This document shows positions 9,390-18,231 of a stretch of 64,000 nt of DNA, piece by piece (position 1 is the first letter of the stretch; each line of letters starts with the position of its first letter). Source of the DNA: Microvirga lupini (GTDB taxonomy: Bacteria > Pseudomonadota > Alphaproteobacteria > Rhizobiales > Beijerinckiaceae); contig NZ_JACHWB010000002.1 in NCBI RefSeq assembly GCF_014191055.1, positions 682,001 to 746,000 of the forward strand, in the 5' to 3' direction. The notes beneath the pieces are model-generated. The model was given only the letters and a program-made list of their open reading frames with translations, made no database searches and was not told where the DNA came from. The position numbers and the translations under genes are program-made.

Positions 9390-9827
9390 ATGCAAAGCTT
9401 CATTGGCCAATTGTTCCAGGTCTCCTCCATGGTCCCTGCCACCGACAACCGCCGGCACGCCAGGCGCTTTCCGACCCATCACCCGGCGCAGATCCTGCTG
9501 GGGCCGGATGCGATGATATCCTGCACGGTGCGGGACATCTCGACCGGTGGCGCCAGGATCGCCCTGAAGCCGCAGATGGATCTGCCTGAGACCTTCGAGC
9601 TGTTCATCGCAGCCCACGACCTGCAGGTTCGCCGGGCGCGGGTGTGCTGGCGCAAGGGCGCTTTCGCCGGGGTGGCATTCAGCGCCGACGAGTCGGATGC
9701 TGCCATGAATGTCGACGCGCCTCGCACGCTCTCTTTCGAAGATTGCCTCGATCAGGCCGCCATGCCGGCCCATCTTGCGGCCAAACCGGCCCGCAAGAAC
9801 CTCAAGCTCTGGCAGACCAGCATCTGA
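9390..9827 (+). CDS. PilZ domain-containing protein
   Basis: Small (145-residue) protein carrying a PilZ domain, the classical cyclic-di-GMP receptor. RRHARRF at about residues 21-27 matches the RxxxR c-di-GMP-binding motif. The following VRDISTGGARIAL matches the (D/N)xSxxG motif, so both ligand-contact elements are present. No effector domain is attached. An internal ATG at 9429 would give a 132-residue version lacking MQSFIGQLFQVSS. A degenerate EAL protein is encoded ~18 kb away, with no obvious link. Confidence 0.88.
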   Translation: MQSFIGQLFQVSSMVPATDNRRHARRFPTHHPAQILLGPDAMISCTVRDISTGGARIALKPQMDLPETFELFIAAHDLQVRRARVCWRKGAFAGVAFSADESDAAMNVDAPRTLSFEDCLDQAAMPAHLAAKPARKNLKLWQTSI

Positions 9828-9835
9828 TCTTCATT

Positions 9836-9863
9836 CAAGCGCTTCCACAATGCGGAGCGCTTG
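9836..9863. terminator. Hairpin between convergent pilZ-domain gene and mutL
   Basis: CAAGCGCT (9836-9843) pairs with AGCGCTTG (9856-9863) just after the PilZ gene and 13 bp from the mutL stop codon, a position that would serve both transcripts. There is no extended T run. Confidence 0.4.
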
Positions 9864-9875
9864 CACAGGGCTCCC

Positions 9876-11726
9876 TCACCGCCGTCCGAACAGGCGCTCG
9901 ATATCCGTGAGCTTGAGCTCCACATAGGTCGGCCGGCCGTGATTGCACTGGCCCGACATCGGCGTCGCTTCCATCTCGCGCAGGAGCGCGTTCATCTCCT
10001 CAGGCCGCAGGCGGCGCCCAGCGCGGATCGAGCCGTGGCAGGACATGCGCGAGAGCACCGCGTCGAGCCGCTCTTCCAGCGGGCTTGAGGCGCCCTGCCC
10101 CCATTCGGCGAGCGCATCGGCCACATCCTGCACCAGGGCCTTGATACGTCCACCGGCCAGAGCCGAGGGCACCTCGCGCACGAGCAGCGCGCCGTGACCG
10201 AATGGCTCGACCACGAGCCCAAGCCCCTCCAGCGCGGCGGCCTCCGCCAGCACCCGGTCCGCATCGACCGGATCGAGATCGACGACCTCCGGGATCAGCA
10301 GCAATTGCCGCGCGATGCCGGACGAGGCGCGCTCGCGCTTCAGGCGCTCATAGACCAGGCGTTCATGCGCCGCGTGCTGATCGACGATGACGATGCCGTC
10401 CTGCGTCTGCGTCACGATGTAGGTGCCATGCAGCTGCGCGCGGGCTGCGCCGAGCGGCGATTCCTCGGCCTGGGGCTCCACTTCCGCAAGGGTCGCGCGG
10501 CTGTCGGCGGAAGGCACGGCGAGATCGGGCAGGCTCGCCTGCCTCTCGGCAAGGCCCGGAGCCGATGTATAGGGTTGCTCCGGCGCATCGAGCGGCGCCT
10601 GCCAGTTCGCAAAGGCGCTCGTGGGGCGAATAGCGTGCGTCCGATGCGGATAGGCCGGGCGCATGGGGAGCGCGCCTTGCGGGCGCAGGCTCTCGAGCGT
10701 GCGCGTGCCGCCGGTCGAGGAGGCCCGGAAGGCGTGCCGGGTAATTGCTTCTTTCAGAGCCGCCACCACGAAGCCGCGCACGAAGGCCGGATCGCGGAAG
10801 CGCACCTCGGTTTTCGCCGGATGCACGTTCACGTCGACGCTGCGCGGATCGAGTTCGATCATGACGGCGAGCACCGGATGCCGGTCCGAGGCCATCACAT
10901 CCGCATAGGCGCCGCGCACGGCGCCGAGCAGCAGCTTGTCGCGCACGGGCCGTCCGTTGACCACGAAATGGATCGCCGTTCCGGTGCCGCGATGATAGGT
11001 CGGCAGGCTCGCAAACCCGGTGAGCCGCACGCCCTCGCGCTCGACGCCGATGGACATGGCGTTCTCGTGAAACTCCGCTCCCAGCACCCGCGAGAGACGG
11101 CGCAGGAAACCATGCTCGCCTGGCTCCTCCGGCGGATAGGTGAAGGCGGTGATATGCTCGCCCGACAGGGTGAAGCGGATCGTCGGGTGCGCGATGGCGA
11201 GCCGCTTGACGATCTCCGCCACGGCCTGCGCCTCGGAGCGGTCGCTCTTCAGGAATTTCAGGCGCGCAGGCGTGGCGGAAAACAGGTCCGTGACCTCGAC
11301 ACGGGTGCCCTTCGGCGCGGGCGCGGGCCGCACGGGGCTTTTCACACCTGCTTCCACCACGATGGCGCTGCCGGTCTCGGCCTCCGCTGTACGAGAGACG
11401 ATGGAGAGCCGCGCGACCGCGCCGATGGAGGGCAGGGCCTCGCCGCGAAACCCGAGGGTGTTGATGGCGAACAGGTCGCCATCCGGCAGCTTGGACGTGG
11501 CGTGCCGCTCGACCGCCAACTCCAGGTCTTCGGGCGTCATGCCCCGGCCGTCATCGACGATGCGGATCAGGCGCCGGCCGCCCGCCTCCACGGTGATCTC
11601 GACGGAGGTCGCGCCCGCATCGACGGCGTTCTCGACCAGCTCCTTCACGGCGGCGGCCGGACGCTCGACGACCTCGCCCGCAGCGATGCGGTCGACGAGG
11701 ATGGGATCGAGGCGGCGGACATGCAT
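9876..11726 (-). CDS. mutL: DNA mismatch repair protein MutL (endonuclease type)
   Basis: Mismatch-repair mediator that links MutS to strand incision. The 616-residue product has the GHKL ATPase in its N-terminal third: KELVENAVDAGATSVEI, the ATP-lid motif DDGRGM, and TLGFRGEALPSI. The C-terminal dimerisation domain holds DQHAAHERLVYE near residues 447-460, a full match to the metal-binding endonuclease motif DQHA(x)2E(x)4E, plus SCHGSIRAG and CNHGRP near the end. This predicts an active nicking endonuclease, as expected in bacteria without MutH. The ATG at 11726 (MHVRRLDPILVDRIAAGEVV) is the family-typical start; longer in-frame starts add unconserved residues. Confidence 0.96.
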   Translation of the reverse strand: MHVRRLDPILVDRIAAGEVVERPAAAVKELVENAVDAGATSVEITVEAGGRRLIRIVDDGRGMTPEDLELAVERHATSKLPDGDLFAINTLGFRGEALPSIGAVARLSIVSRTAEAETGSAIVVEAGVKSPVRPAPAPKGTRVEVTDLFSATPARLKFLKSDRSEAQAVAEIVKRLAIAHPTIRFTLSGEHITAFTYPPEEPGEHGFLRRLSRVLGAEFHENAMSIGVEREGVRLTGFASLPTYHRGTGTAIHFVVNGRPVRDKLLLGAVRGAYADVMASDRHPVLAVMIELDPRSVDVNVHPAKTEVRFRDPAFVRGFVVAALKEAITRHAFRASSTGGTRTLESLRPQGALPMRPAYPHRTHAIRPTSAFANWQAPLDAPEQPYTSAPGLAERQASLPDLAVPSADSRATLAEVEPQAEESPLGAARAQLHGTYIVTQTQDGIVIVDQHAAHERLVYERLKRERASSGIARQLLLIPEVVDLDPVDADRVLAEAAALEGLGLVVEPFGHGALLVREVPSALAGGRIKALVQDVADALAEWGQGASSPLEERLDAVLSRMSCHGSIRAGRRLRPEEMNALLREMEATPMSGQCNHGRPTYVELKLTDIERLFGRR

Positions 11727-12216
11727 GAGGATTGGGGGTCTCAAGGATTCGGATAGCAGGAAGATAGGCGCTCTAAGCGCCGGAAACCAGAACGGGCGAC
11801 GGTATTCCCCTGCCTGTTTGAACGCCACAGGGCCGCAGAGCGGGTTCCATCCAAGGTCACCCGTGGCCTATCAACCCTCCGGACTGACGGCAGGATTGTA
11901 AAGACGGTGACATTCGTCCTGTCACGAGAGATGAGGCTTTGCACCGACCCTCCCCGTTTGAGATATATCCATCTTTAGGATGAGCGATCTCCCTTGCAGA
12001 TCAGAATATTAGCATCTCACTTGGCATCCCGATGGCGGTCCGCAAGAAATATCAATGGCTTGGCTTAACTTGCCAATACGGCATAGATTGTCAATAATTT
12101 ACAGGTTGACTCCACCTCTCTTGTAAAGCTTCACACCTGAACCTTAACTCGTCTTCCCGCCCCTGAACGCACCCGGTACTTCCTCGTTCAACCTTCACGA
12201 AACGAGGAACACAACC
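11727..12216. other. 490-bp intergenic region upstream of aceA
   Basis: AT-richer than its surroundings and without a convincing ORF, RNA gene or repeat. It separates the divergent mutL and aceA genes and should hold both promoters. The only specific element I can point to is the candidate aceA promoter listed separately. Confidence 0.6.
12070..12098 (+). promoter_or_regulatory. Candidate sigma-70 promoter of aceA
   Basis: TTGCCA (12070-12075), a 17-bp spacer and AATAAT (12093-12098) approximate the -35/-10 consensus. This would give a leader of about 110 nt before the GTG start of isocitrate lyase. No operator was recognised. Confidence 0.35.
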
Positions 12217-13809
12217 GTGGCTTACCAAGATCAGATCACACAGGCTCAAATCCTTATCGAAAGCCAGAGCACCTGGAACGGCATCGCCCCCGAATCCGTC
12301 GCCCGCATGAGGCTACAGAACCAGTTCAGGACAGGCCTCGACATCGCGCGCTACACGGCCAGGATCATGCGCGAGGACATGGCGGCCTACGATGCCGACC
12401 CGTCGCTCTACACCCAGTCGCTGGGCTGCTGGCACGGCTTCATCGGCCAGCAGAAGATGATCTCGATCAAGAAGCATTTCGGCTCCACCAAGCGCCGCTA
12501 CCTCTACCTGTCGGGCTGGATGGTCGCGGCCCTGCGCTCGGAGTTCGGCCCCCTGCCCGACCAGTCGATGCACGAGAAGACCAGCGTTCCCGCGTTGATC
12601 GAAGAGCTCTACACCTTCCTGCGCCAGGCCGATGCCCGCGAACTTGGGCTCCTGTTCCGCGATCTCGATGCGGCGCGCAAGAGCAGCAACATGGTCAAGG
12701 AACGGGAGATCCTGAACGCGATCGACAATTACCAGACGCATATCGTGCCGATCATCGCCGACATCGATGCGGGCTTCGGCAATGCCGAGGCGACCTATCT
12801 GCTCGCCAAGAAGATGATCGAGGCCGGCGCCTGCTGCCTCCAGATCGAGAACCAGGTTTCGGACGAGAAGCAGTGCGGCCACCAGGACGGCAAGGTCACC
12901 GTCCCGCACGAGGACTTCCTCGCCAAGATCCGCGCCATCCGCTACGCCTTTCTGGAACTCGGCGTCGATGACGGCCTCATCGTTGCACGCACCGACTCGC
13001 TCGGCGCAGGGCTCACCAAGCAGATCGCCTTCAGCCGCGAGCCGGGCGATATCGGCGATCTCTACAACGGCTTCCTCGATTGCGAGGAAATCACGCCAGA
13101 GACCTGCGCCAACGGTGATGTGGTGATCAACCGGGGCGGCAAGCTCATGCGTCCGAAGCGGCTGGCGAGCAACCTGTTCCAGTTCCGCCCCGGCACGGGA
13201 GAGGACCGTTGCGTGCTCGACTGCATCACGGCCCTGCAGCACGGTGCCGATCTGCTCTGGATCGAGACTGAGAAGCCGCATGTGGAGCAGATTGCAGGTA
13301 TGGTCGACCGCATCCGCGAAGTGATCCCGAACGCGAAGCTCGTCTACAACAACTCGCCGTCCTTCAACTGGACCATCAACTTCCGCCAGCAGGTCTACGA
13401 TGCGTGGGCGAAGGCCGGCAGGGACGTGTCGCAATACGACCGCGCCAAGCTGATGAGCGTGGATTACGACAGCACCGAACTCGCCAAGGAGGCCGACGAG
13501 CGCATTCGCACCTTCCAGGCGGACGGAGCCAAGCGCGCCGGCATCTTCCACCACCTCATCACCCTGCCCACCTACCACACGGCTGCGCTCTCCACCGATA
13601 ATCTGGCGAAGGAATATTTCGGTGATCAGGGCATGCTTGGCTACGTGCGCAACGTGCAGCGCCAGGAGATCCGTCAAGGCATCGCCTGCGTGAAGCACCA
13701 GAACATGGCCGGCTCCGATATCGGCGACGACCACAAGGAATACTTCGCCGGCGAGGCCGCCCTGAAGGCCGGCGGCGCACACAACACCATGAACCAGTTC
13801 GCGGCTTAA
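12217..13809 (+). CDS. aceA: Isocitrate lyase
   Basis: Cleaves isocitrate to glyoxylate and succinate, the entry step of the glyoxylate shunt used for growth on C2 compounds and fatty acids. The 530-residue product is longer than the ~430-residue E. coli-type enzyme and resembles the long bacterial/eukaryal-like class. The catalytic signature appears as K218-Q-C-G-H222, with C220 the expected catalytic cysteine. DIDAGFGNAEATYLL, LIVARTDSLGA and the C-terminal region fit the PEP mutase/ICL superfamily barrel. The start is GTG; no in-frame ATG fits better, and AACGAGGAAC upstream supplies a GAGG ribosome-binding site. No malate synthase gene is in the window. The glycolate oxidase genes at 59-63 kb also make glyoxylate. 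Confidence 0.95.
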   Translation: MAYQDQITQAQILIESQSTWNGIAPESVARMRLQNQFRTGLDIARYTARIMREDMAAYDADPSLYTQSLGCWHGFIGQQKMISIKKHFGSTKRRYLYLSGWMVAALRSEFGPLPDQSMHEKTSVPALIEELYTFLRQADARELGLLFRDLDAARKSSNMVKEREILNAIDNYQTHIVPIIADIDAGFGNAEATYLLAKKMIEAGACCLQIENQVSDEKQCGHQDGKVTVPHEDFLAKIRAIRYAFLELGVDDGLIVARTDSLGAGLTKQIAFSREPGDIGDLYNGFLDCEEITPETCANGDVVINRGGKLMRPKRLASNLFQFRPGTGEDRCVLDCITALQHGADLLWIETEKPHVEQIAGMVDRIREVIPNAKLVYNNSPSFNWTINFRQQVYDAWAKAGRDVSQYDRAKLMSVDYDSTELAKEADERIRTFQADGAKRAGIFHHLITLPTYHTAALSTDNLAKEYFGDQGMLGYVRNVQRQEIRQGIACVKHQNMAGSDIGDDHKEYFAGEAALKAGGAHNTMNQFAA

Positions 13810-13816
13810 ACGATCA

Positions 13817-13892
13817 GCGGGCGGAGCACCGAATGCTCCGCCCGCAAAACATGAAACGTTTCAAGGCGGCTTGCGATGATCAGATCGCAAGC
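13817..13892 (+). terminator. Tandem hairpins after aceA
   Basis: First stem GCGGGCGGAGCA / TGCTCCGCCCGC (13817-13845). Second stem GCTTGCGAT / ATCGCAAGC (13869-13892), followed by a T-rich stretch (TGTTCCTGTTTT). The second hairpin looks like the rho-independent terminator of aceA. Confidence 0.6.
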
Positions 13893-13911
13893 TGTTCCTG
13901 TTTTCAGACGC

Positions 13912-15228
13912 CTATCCTTGCGCGAGATACTGCTTGGCGAGAATCTTGCCCTCTTCCACGGCTGGCTGGTCGAATGGATCGACACCCATCGCATAGCCGG
14001 CGAGGATCGTCTCCAGCATGAAGTGCATGAGGAGTTCGCCCACGGCGCGCTCGTCGAGAGCCTCGACATGGATCTGGCGGGTCGGACGGCCGTTGCGGGC
14101 GAGCGTATCGGCGGTGGCGCGCCCCTGCGCGGCCACGAGATCGCCGATGTGCTTGCCGCCGAAGCCCGGCTCGCCGGCCCGCTTGGCCAGCTTCTCGTCC
14201 ATGAGCGGCCCCTTGCCGGCAACGCCCGTGGTCATGACCGTGAAAAGCTTGTCGTTCGGGCCCGCGAGATAGAGCTGCAACTGGCTGTGCTGATCCACCG
14301 GCCCGATGGCCGCCACCGGCTGGGTGCCGTGACCCTCCTTGCCGATGCTCTCGGCCCAAAGCTGCACCCACCAACGGGTGAAGCGCTCGAGCCGGTCCGC
14401 ATAGGCCATGGCCACCGTGATGCCCTTGCCGTCTCGGGCCATGGCAACGTTGAGGGCAGCGCCGAGCGCCGCCGGCGCGTCCTTGGCCGCAGCGCCGCTG
14501 AGGAAGGGCTCGTAGGCGTCAGCCGCCCCCTGGCGGATCGCCGCGATGTCGAGGCCGAGCACGGCGGCCGGCAGCAGGCCCACATTGGTGAGCACCGAAT
14601 AGCGCCCGCCGATGCCGGTGTGATGCTCGAGAAAGCGCACGCCCTCGGGCTCCAGCAGATCGCGCAGCGCATTTCTGCCGCCGTCCTTGCGCGGCTCCGA
14701 GAGGCCGAGGAACACGTCCTTGGGATGGGCGCTCAAGCCTGCCTTCTCCAAGGCCGTGAGCACGGCGATCGTCTGCATCAGGGTCTCGCCGGTGCCACCG
14801 GATTTCGAGATCGACACGAACTTGGTCGAGGAAAGCGGCAGCTTGTGGAGGATGCGGTCGAAGGTGACGGGATCGAGATTGTCGAGGAAGTGGATGCGCG
14901 GGCTCTCGGTGAACCGCCCGGCCCCCGGCACCGCATAATCCCTGAGCTGGGCCAGGGTCTGGCCGCCGAGGCTCGATCCGCCCGTGCCGAGGAACACCAC
15001 GTCGGTGGCATCGTCGCGCAGGAAGGCCGCCGCCTCGCGGATACTGGCCAGGTCATCCGTGGTGCGAGGCATGTGGAGCAGCGGCAGCCGTCCCGAGGCA
15101 TCGTCCTCTGCTAGCCGCTTCATGGCCTGGCCTACGAGCCCAAGCGCTTCGTCCAGCGCCGCCTGCGGCAGACCGCCCTCCCCGATGTTGGCATCCAGGG
15201 CGAGATCGATCGATTGCTGCAGGGGCAT
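13912..15228 (-). CDS. pgi: Glucose-6-phosphate isomerase
   Basis: Interconverts glucose 6-phosphate and fructose 6-phosphate. The 438-residue product belongs to the PGI/SIS-fold family: VVFLGTGGSSLGGQTLAQL near residues 75-95 forms the sugar-phosphate loop, KFVSISKSGGTGETL is the second SIS signature, and GIGGRYSVLTNVGLLPAAVLG is the conserved PGI segment. It is about 100 residues shorter than E. coli Pgi, as in several alphaproteobacteria. The gene is convergent with aceA and upstream, on the same strand, of the two M16 peptidase genes' 3' end; no operon link is evident. Confidence 0.92.
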   Translation of the reverse strand: MPLQQSIDLALDANIGEGGLPQAALDEALGLVGQAMKRLAEDDASGRLPLLHMPRTTDDLASIREAAAFLRDDATDVVFLGTGGSSLGGQTLAQLRDYAVPGAGRFTESPRIHFLDNLDPVTFDRILHKLPLSSTKFVSISKSGGTGETLMQTIAVLTALEKAGLSAHPKDVFLGLSEPRKDGGRNALRDLLEPEGVRFLEHHTGIGGRYSVLTNVGLLPAAVLGLDIAAIRQGAADAYEPFLSGAAAKDAPAALGAALNVAMARDGKGITVAMAYADRLERFTRWWVQLWAESIGKEGHGTQPVAAIGPVDQHSQLQLYLAGPNDKLFTVMTTGVAGKGPLMDEKLAKRAGEPGFGGKHIGDLVAAQGRATADTLARNGRPTRQIHVEALDERAVGELLMHFMLETILAGYAMGVDPFDQPAVEEGKILAKQYLAQG

Positions 15229-15351
15229 AGGCGTACTCCGACTCGTTGCAAGTTGGAGCGCAAGATTAGGGCAGAGAGCCCGGCGCGGCTAGGGTCAAGC
15301 CGGAATGCCCTCTGCACAAGGGGCACCCCGCCCGCTCCTTCACAGGTTGTC

Positions 15352-15372
15352 CTGAGCCGATGACCGGCTCAG
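15352..15372 (-). terminator. Hairpin after the M16 peptidase genes
   Basis: CTGAGCCG (15352-15359) and CGGCTCAG (15365-15372) form an 8-bp stem with a 5-nt loop, 6 bp beyond the stop codon of the minus-strand M16 gene. It lacks a clear U tract. Confidence 0.45.
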
Positions 15373-15378
15373 AGGGTC

Positions 15379-16656
15379 TCACACGCCGGTCGGCCGACCC
15401 GCGATCACCGTCAACATCCTGCCGTCGCCGAAGATGCGCTCGGCGGCCTTGCGGATGTCGGCCTGGGTCACGGCACCGACGAGCGCGTTGCGGCGGGCGA
15501 TGTAATCGATTCCGAGGCCCTCGAAGGCGATCTGAGCCAGGGTGTGGGCGATCTTGGTCGAGGTGTCGAAGCCCAGCGCATATGAGCCTATGAGATAATC
15601 TTTGGCCTTCTGCAGTTCCTCGTCGCTCGGTCCTTCGCTCGTGAGTTTGGCCATCTCGTCGGTGATGACATCGAGAGCCTCGACCACGCGCTCGTTCTTG
15701 GTGGCCGTATAGCCCCAGGTCATGGCGGCGGAGCGGTAGCTCACCAGGGACGTGCCGACGCTATAGGCAAGACCACGCTTCTCGCGCACTTCCTGGAACA
15801 GGCGCGACGTGAAGGCGCCGCCGCCCAGGATATGATTGAGTACATAGGCCGGGATGAAGCCGGGATCGCGCCAGGCGATGCCGTTCATGCCGAAGCGGAT
15901 GACCGATTGCGGCACGTCGAGATCGACCACGATGCGCGAGCCGATCTTCTGCAGCTGCGCAGGCTCGATGATCCCAAGAGGCTTCGCTTCGGGCAGAGAA
16001 CCGAACACCCTGTCGAGCAGCGCTGACAGGTTGTCGGAGCCGATGGCACCGACGACCGCGACCTTGACGCGACCGCGGGCGATGATCGCCCGATGCATGG
16101 CCACGAGATCGTCCCGCGTGATCGCCGCGACGCTCTCAGGGGTGCCGGAGGTCGGACGACCATAGGGGTGGCCGGCAAAACCCTCTTCGAAGAAGCGGCG
16201 GGTCGCCATGACGCCGGGATCGTTCTGCTGGTACTTCAGGCCGGCAATCGTCTGGGCGCGCACACGCTCGATGGCATCCTGATCGAAGCGCGGTTCGGCG
16301 AGCGCCAGGCGCAGCAGTTCGAAGGCTTCATCCGCATGCTTGACCAGCGTCTTCAGGGATCCGCCGAGCGCGTCGTTGCCGGCGTTGAAGGACAGCTCGA
16401 TGGCACGCGCCGCCAGACGCTCCTGGAAGGCGTCGGAATCGTATTCGCCGGCGCCCTCGTCGAGAAGGCGCGCGAGCATCTGCGCCACGCCCGGCTTAGT
16501 CTCAGGATCATGCGCCGAGCCGCCCTCGAAGATGAACGAGACGGCGATGAGCGGCACCACGTCGGACTCAACGTGCCAGGCCTCGACTCCACCCGGCGAG
16601 GTCAGCACCTTCACCTGGGTCGGAGACGAGGACAGGGTTTCGACAGAAGCTGTCAT
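15379..16656 (-). CDS. M16 family peptidase-like protein, predicted non-catalytic subunit
   Basis: 425-residue protein with the M16 (insulinase/pitrilysin) fold. Where active members carry HxxEH this one has Q59-M-L-A-R63 (GVAQMLARLLDEGAG), so the zinc ligands and catalytic Glu are missing. The rest of the fold is recognisable, including the C-terminal M16 segment GGGAFTSRLFQEVREKRGLAYSVG with its R...Y substrate-binding element. It is encoded 28 bp downstream of an M16 gene with intact HFLEH. Paired active/inactive M16 proteins are known to form heterodimers, as in mitochondrial processing peptidase and PqqF-like pairs. The substrate is unknown; a periplasmic or cytosolic peptide-degrading role is an inference. 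Confidence 0.9.
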   Translation of the reverse strand: MTASVETLSSSPTQVKVLTSPGGVEAWHVESDVVPLIAVSFIFEGGSAHDPETKPGVAQMLARLLDEGAGEYDSDAFQERLAARAIELSFNAGNDALGGSLKTLVKHADEAFELLRLALAEPRFDQDAIERVRAQTIAGLKYQQNDPGVMATRRFFEEGFAGHPYGRPTSGTPESVAAITRDDLVAMHRAIIARGRVKVAVVGAIGSDNLSALLDRVFGSLPEAKPLGIIEPAQLQKIGSRIVVDLDVPQSVIRFGMNGIAWRDPGFIPAYVLNHILGGGAFTSRLFQEVREKRGLAYSVGTSLVSYRSAAMTWGYTATKNERVVEALDVITDEMAKLTSEGPSDEELQKAKDYLIGSYALGFDTSTKIAHTLAQIAFEGLGIDYIARRNALVGAVTQADIRKAAERIFGDGRMLTVIAGRPTGV

Positions 16657-16684
16657 TGTGACCTCAAATTCTGGGGCGGGCCGC

Positions 16685-18016
16685 TTAAGCAGCCGACTTC
16701 TGCAGGTAGCCCGTCACGGAACGGCGGGGAGTGAGATAGCGCTCGGCCGCGGAGGCCAGATCGTCCTTGAGAACGGTCTCGATCTCCACCGGCCAGCGGC
16801 GCACCTCCTCGATGGTCTCGCCGATGGCGAGCGCCGAGCCGTAGATGCGGGCAAGCGAGGATTGGCTGTCGGTGGAATAGATCGTCTCGGCCACGAGACG
16901 CGTCTTGGCGCGCTCGATGGAATCGGCATCCAGCGCCTCGGACGGAATTGTCTTCAGCACCTGATCCACGGCCTCCTCCAGCGCCTGCAGAGACACGCCT
17001 TCGGCCGGAACCGCGTAGACGCAGAACCGTGTGTCCTCCATGGCGGACGACATGTACCAGGCGCCCGCATTCACCGCGATGCCGCGTTCCATGACGAGCT
17101 TGCGGTAGAGATACGAGGTCGGGCCGCCACCGATGACCTCGGCGAGAAGCTCGAGCGAATAGCAGTCGCGCTGCGAGGCCGTGCGGCAGGACGGCACGAG
17201 ATAGAGCCGCTGCAGGGTGGGCTGCTCGACCTTGGGATCCGCCACGGTGATGTGGCGGGCCGCCACCGGCTCGGGCTCGCGCGGACGCACACGGATCGGC
17301 CGCATGCCCTGCGGCGCAACGCGGCCATAGGTCGAGTCGGCGAGGCGCCGCACCTCATCCTCGGTCACGTCGCCGGCCACAACGAGGATGCCGTTCTCAG
17401 GCGTGTAGAAGCGGCGGTAATAATCGAGCGCGTGATCGCGGTTGAGGGTCTCGATCTCGTGCATCCAGCCGATGATCGGAATGCCGTAGGGGTGATGTAC
17501 GAAGAGCGAGGCCGCCATCGCCTCGGAGAGCTGCGCCGAGGGATCGGTCTCGACCCGCATGCGGCGCTCTTCCAGCACCACGTCCCGCTCGGGAGCGATG
17601 ACGGATTCCTCCAGGAGGAGGTTCGTCATGCGGTCGGCCTCGAACTCCATCATGGTCTTGAGGTTCTCGCGCGCGACGCGCTGAAAGTAAGCCGTGTAGT
17701 CGAAGGACGTGAAGGCGTTCTCCTGGCCACCGAGGCCCGACACGACCTTGGAGAACTCGCCGGCCGGGTGCCGCTCGGTGCCCTTGAACATCAGGTGCTC
17801 GAGGAAATGCGCGATGCCCGACTGACCGATCGGATCGTCCGCCGAACCGTTGCGGTACCAGATCATGTGCGTGACTACGGGAACGCGATGATCGGGAATG
17901 ACCACCACGTCGAGGCCGTTGTCCAGGGTAAAGGAGGACAGGTTCGGGCCACTGCCTTCCGTTCGCCCGAAGGAAGCGGCGTCCGCGCGGAGGATGGGCT
18001 TAGAGGCAGTGTGCAT
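16685..18016 (-). CDS. M16 family zinc metallopeptidase (catalytic)
   Basis: 443-residue metallopeptidase of the pitrilysin family with the inverted zinc motif H70-F-L-E73-H74; a downstream Glu in the LEERRMRVE region is expected to be the third ligand. GLGGQENAFTSFDYTAYFQ is the typical segment following the motif. No obvious signal peptide is present at the N-terminus (MHTASKPILRADAASF). It forms a probable operon with the inactive partner downstream. This pair next to lspA is a conserved neighbourhood in alphaproteobacteria, suggesting an envelope-related role. Confidence 0.92.
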   Translation of the reverse strand: MHTASKPILRADAASFGRTEGSGPNLSSFTLDNGLDVVVIPDHRVPVVTHMIWYRNGSADDPIGQSGIAHFLEHLMFKGTERHPAGEFSKVVSGLGGQENAFTSFDYTAYFQRVARENLKTMMEFEADRMTNLLLEESVIAPERDVVLEERRMRVETDPSAQLSEAMAASLFVHHPYGIPIIGWMHEIETLNRDHALDYYRRFYTPENGILVVAGDVTEDEVRRLADSTYGRVAPQGMRPIRVRPREPEPVAARHITVADPKVEQPTLQRLYLVPSCRTASQRDCYSLELLAEVIGGGPTSYLYRKLVMERGIAVNAGAWYMSSAMEDTRFCVYAVPAEGVSLQALEEAVDQVLKTIPSEALDADSIERAKTRLVAETIYSTDSQSSLARIYGSALAIGETIEEVRRWPVEIETVLKDDLASAAERYLTPRRSVTGYLQKSAA

Positions 18017-18175
18017 GACGTTTCAACCTTGGCGACATCAAATCGTTTCGCAGGATAGACCTACGGGAATAGTCAAATTGGGGGGGTACGCAAGCGAGGC
18101 CGGGAAACTTTTCGGTGGGGAGACGGTTCGCGAGAGGAAGTGAACCGAACTTGGCCTTTCAGGACCCCCATAACG

Positions 18176-18213
18176 TTTTCAGGCGAAGCGGGGGGAACCC
18201 GTTCGCCTGAAAA
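18176..18213 (-). terminator. Strong hairpin after the DUF3035-like gene
   Basis: TTTTCAGGCGAA (18176-18187) and TTCGCCTGAAAA (18202-18213) form a 12-bp perfect stem between the DUF3035-like gene and the M16 genes. On the minus strand it lies 18 nt after the stop codon. The M16 genes therefore probably have their own promoter. Confidence 0.65.
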
Positions 18214-18231
18214 AGAGAGAAGAGCTGGTGG

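Noticed and set aside
10194..11756. 520-codon plus-strand ORF opposite mutL
   Set aside because: Antisense shadow; no motif, and mutL is fully supported on the other strand.
12313..13782. 489-codon minus-strand ORF opposite isocitrate lyase
   Set aside because: Antisense shadow of aceA with no conserved features.
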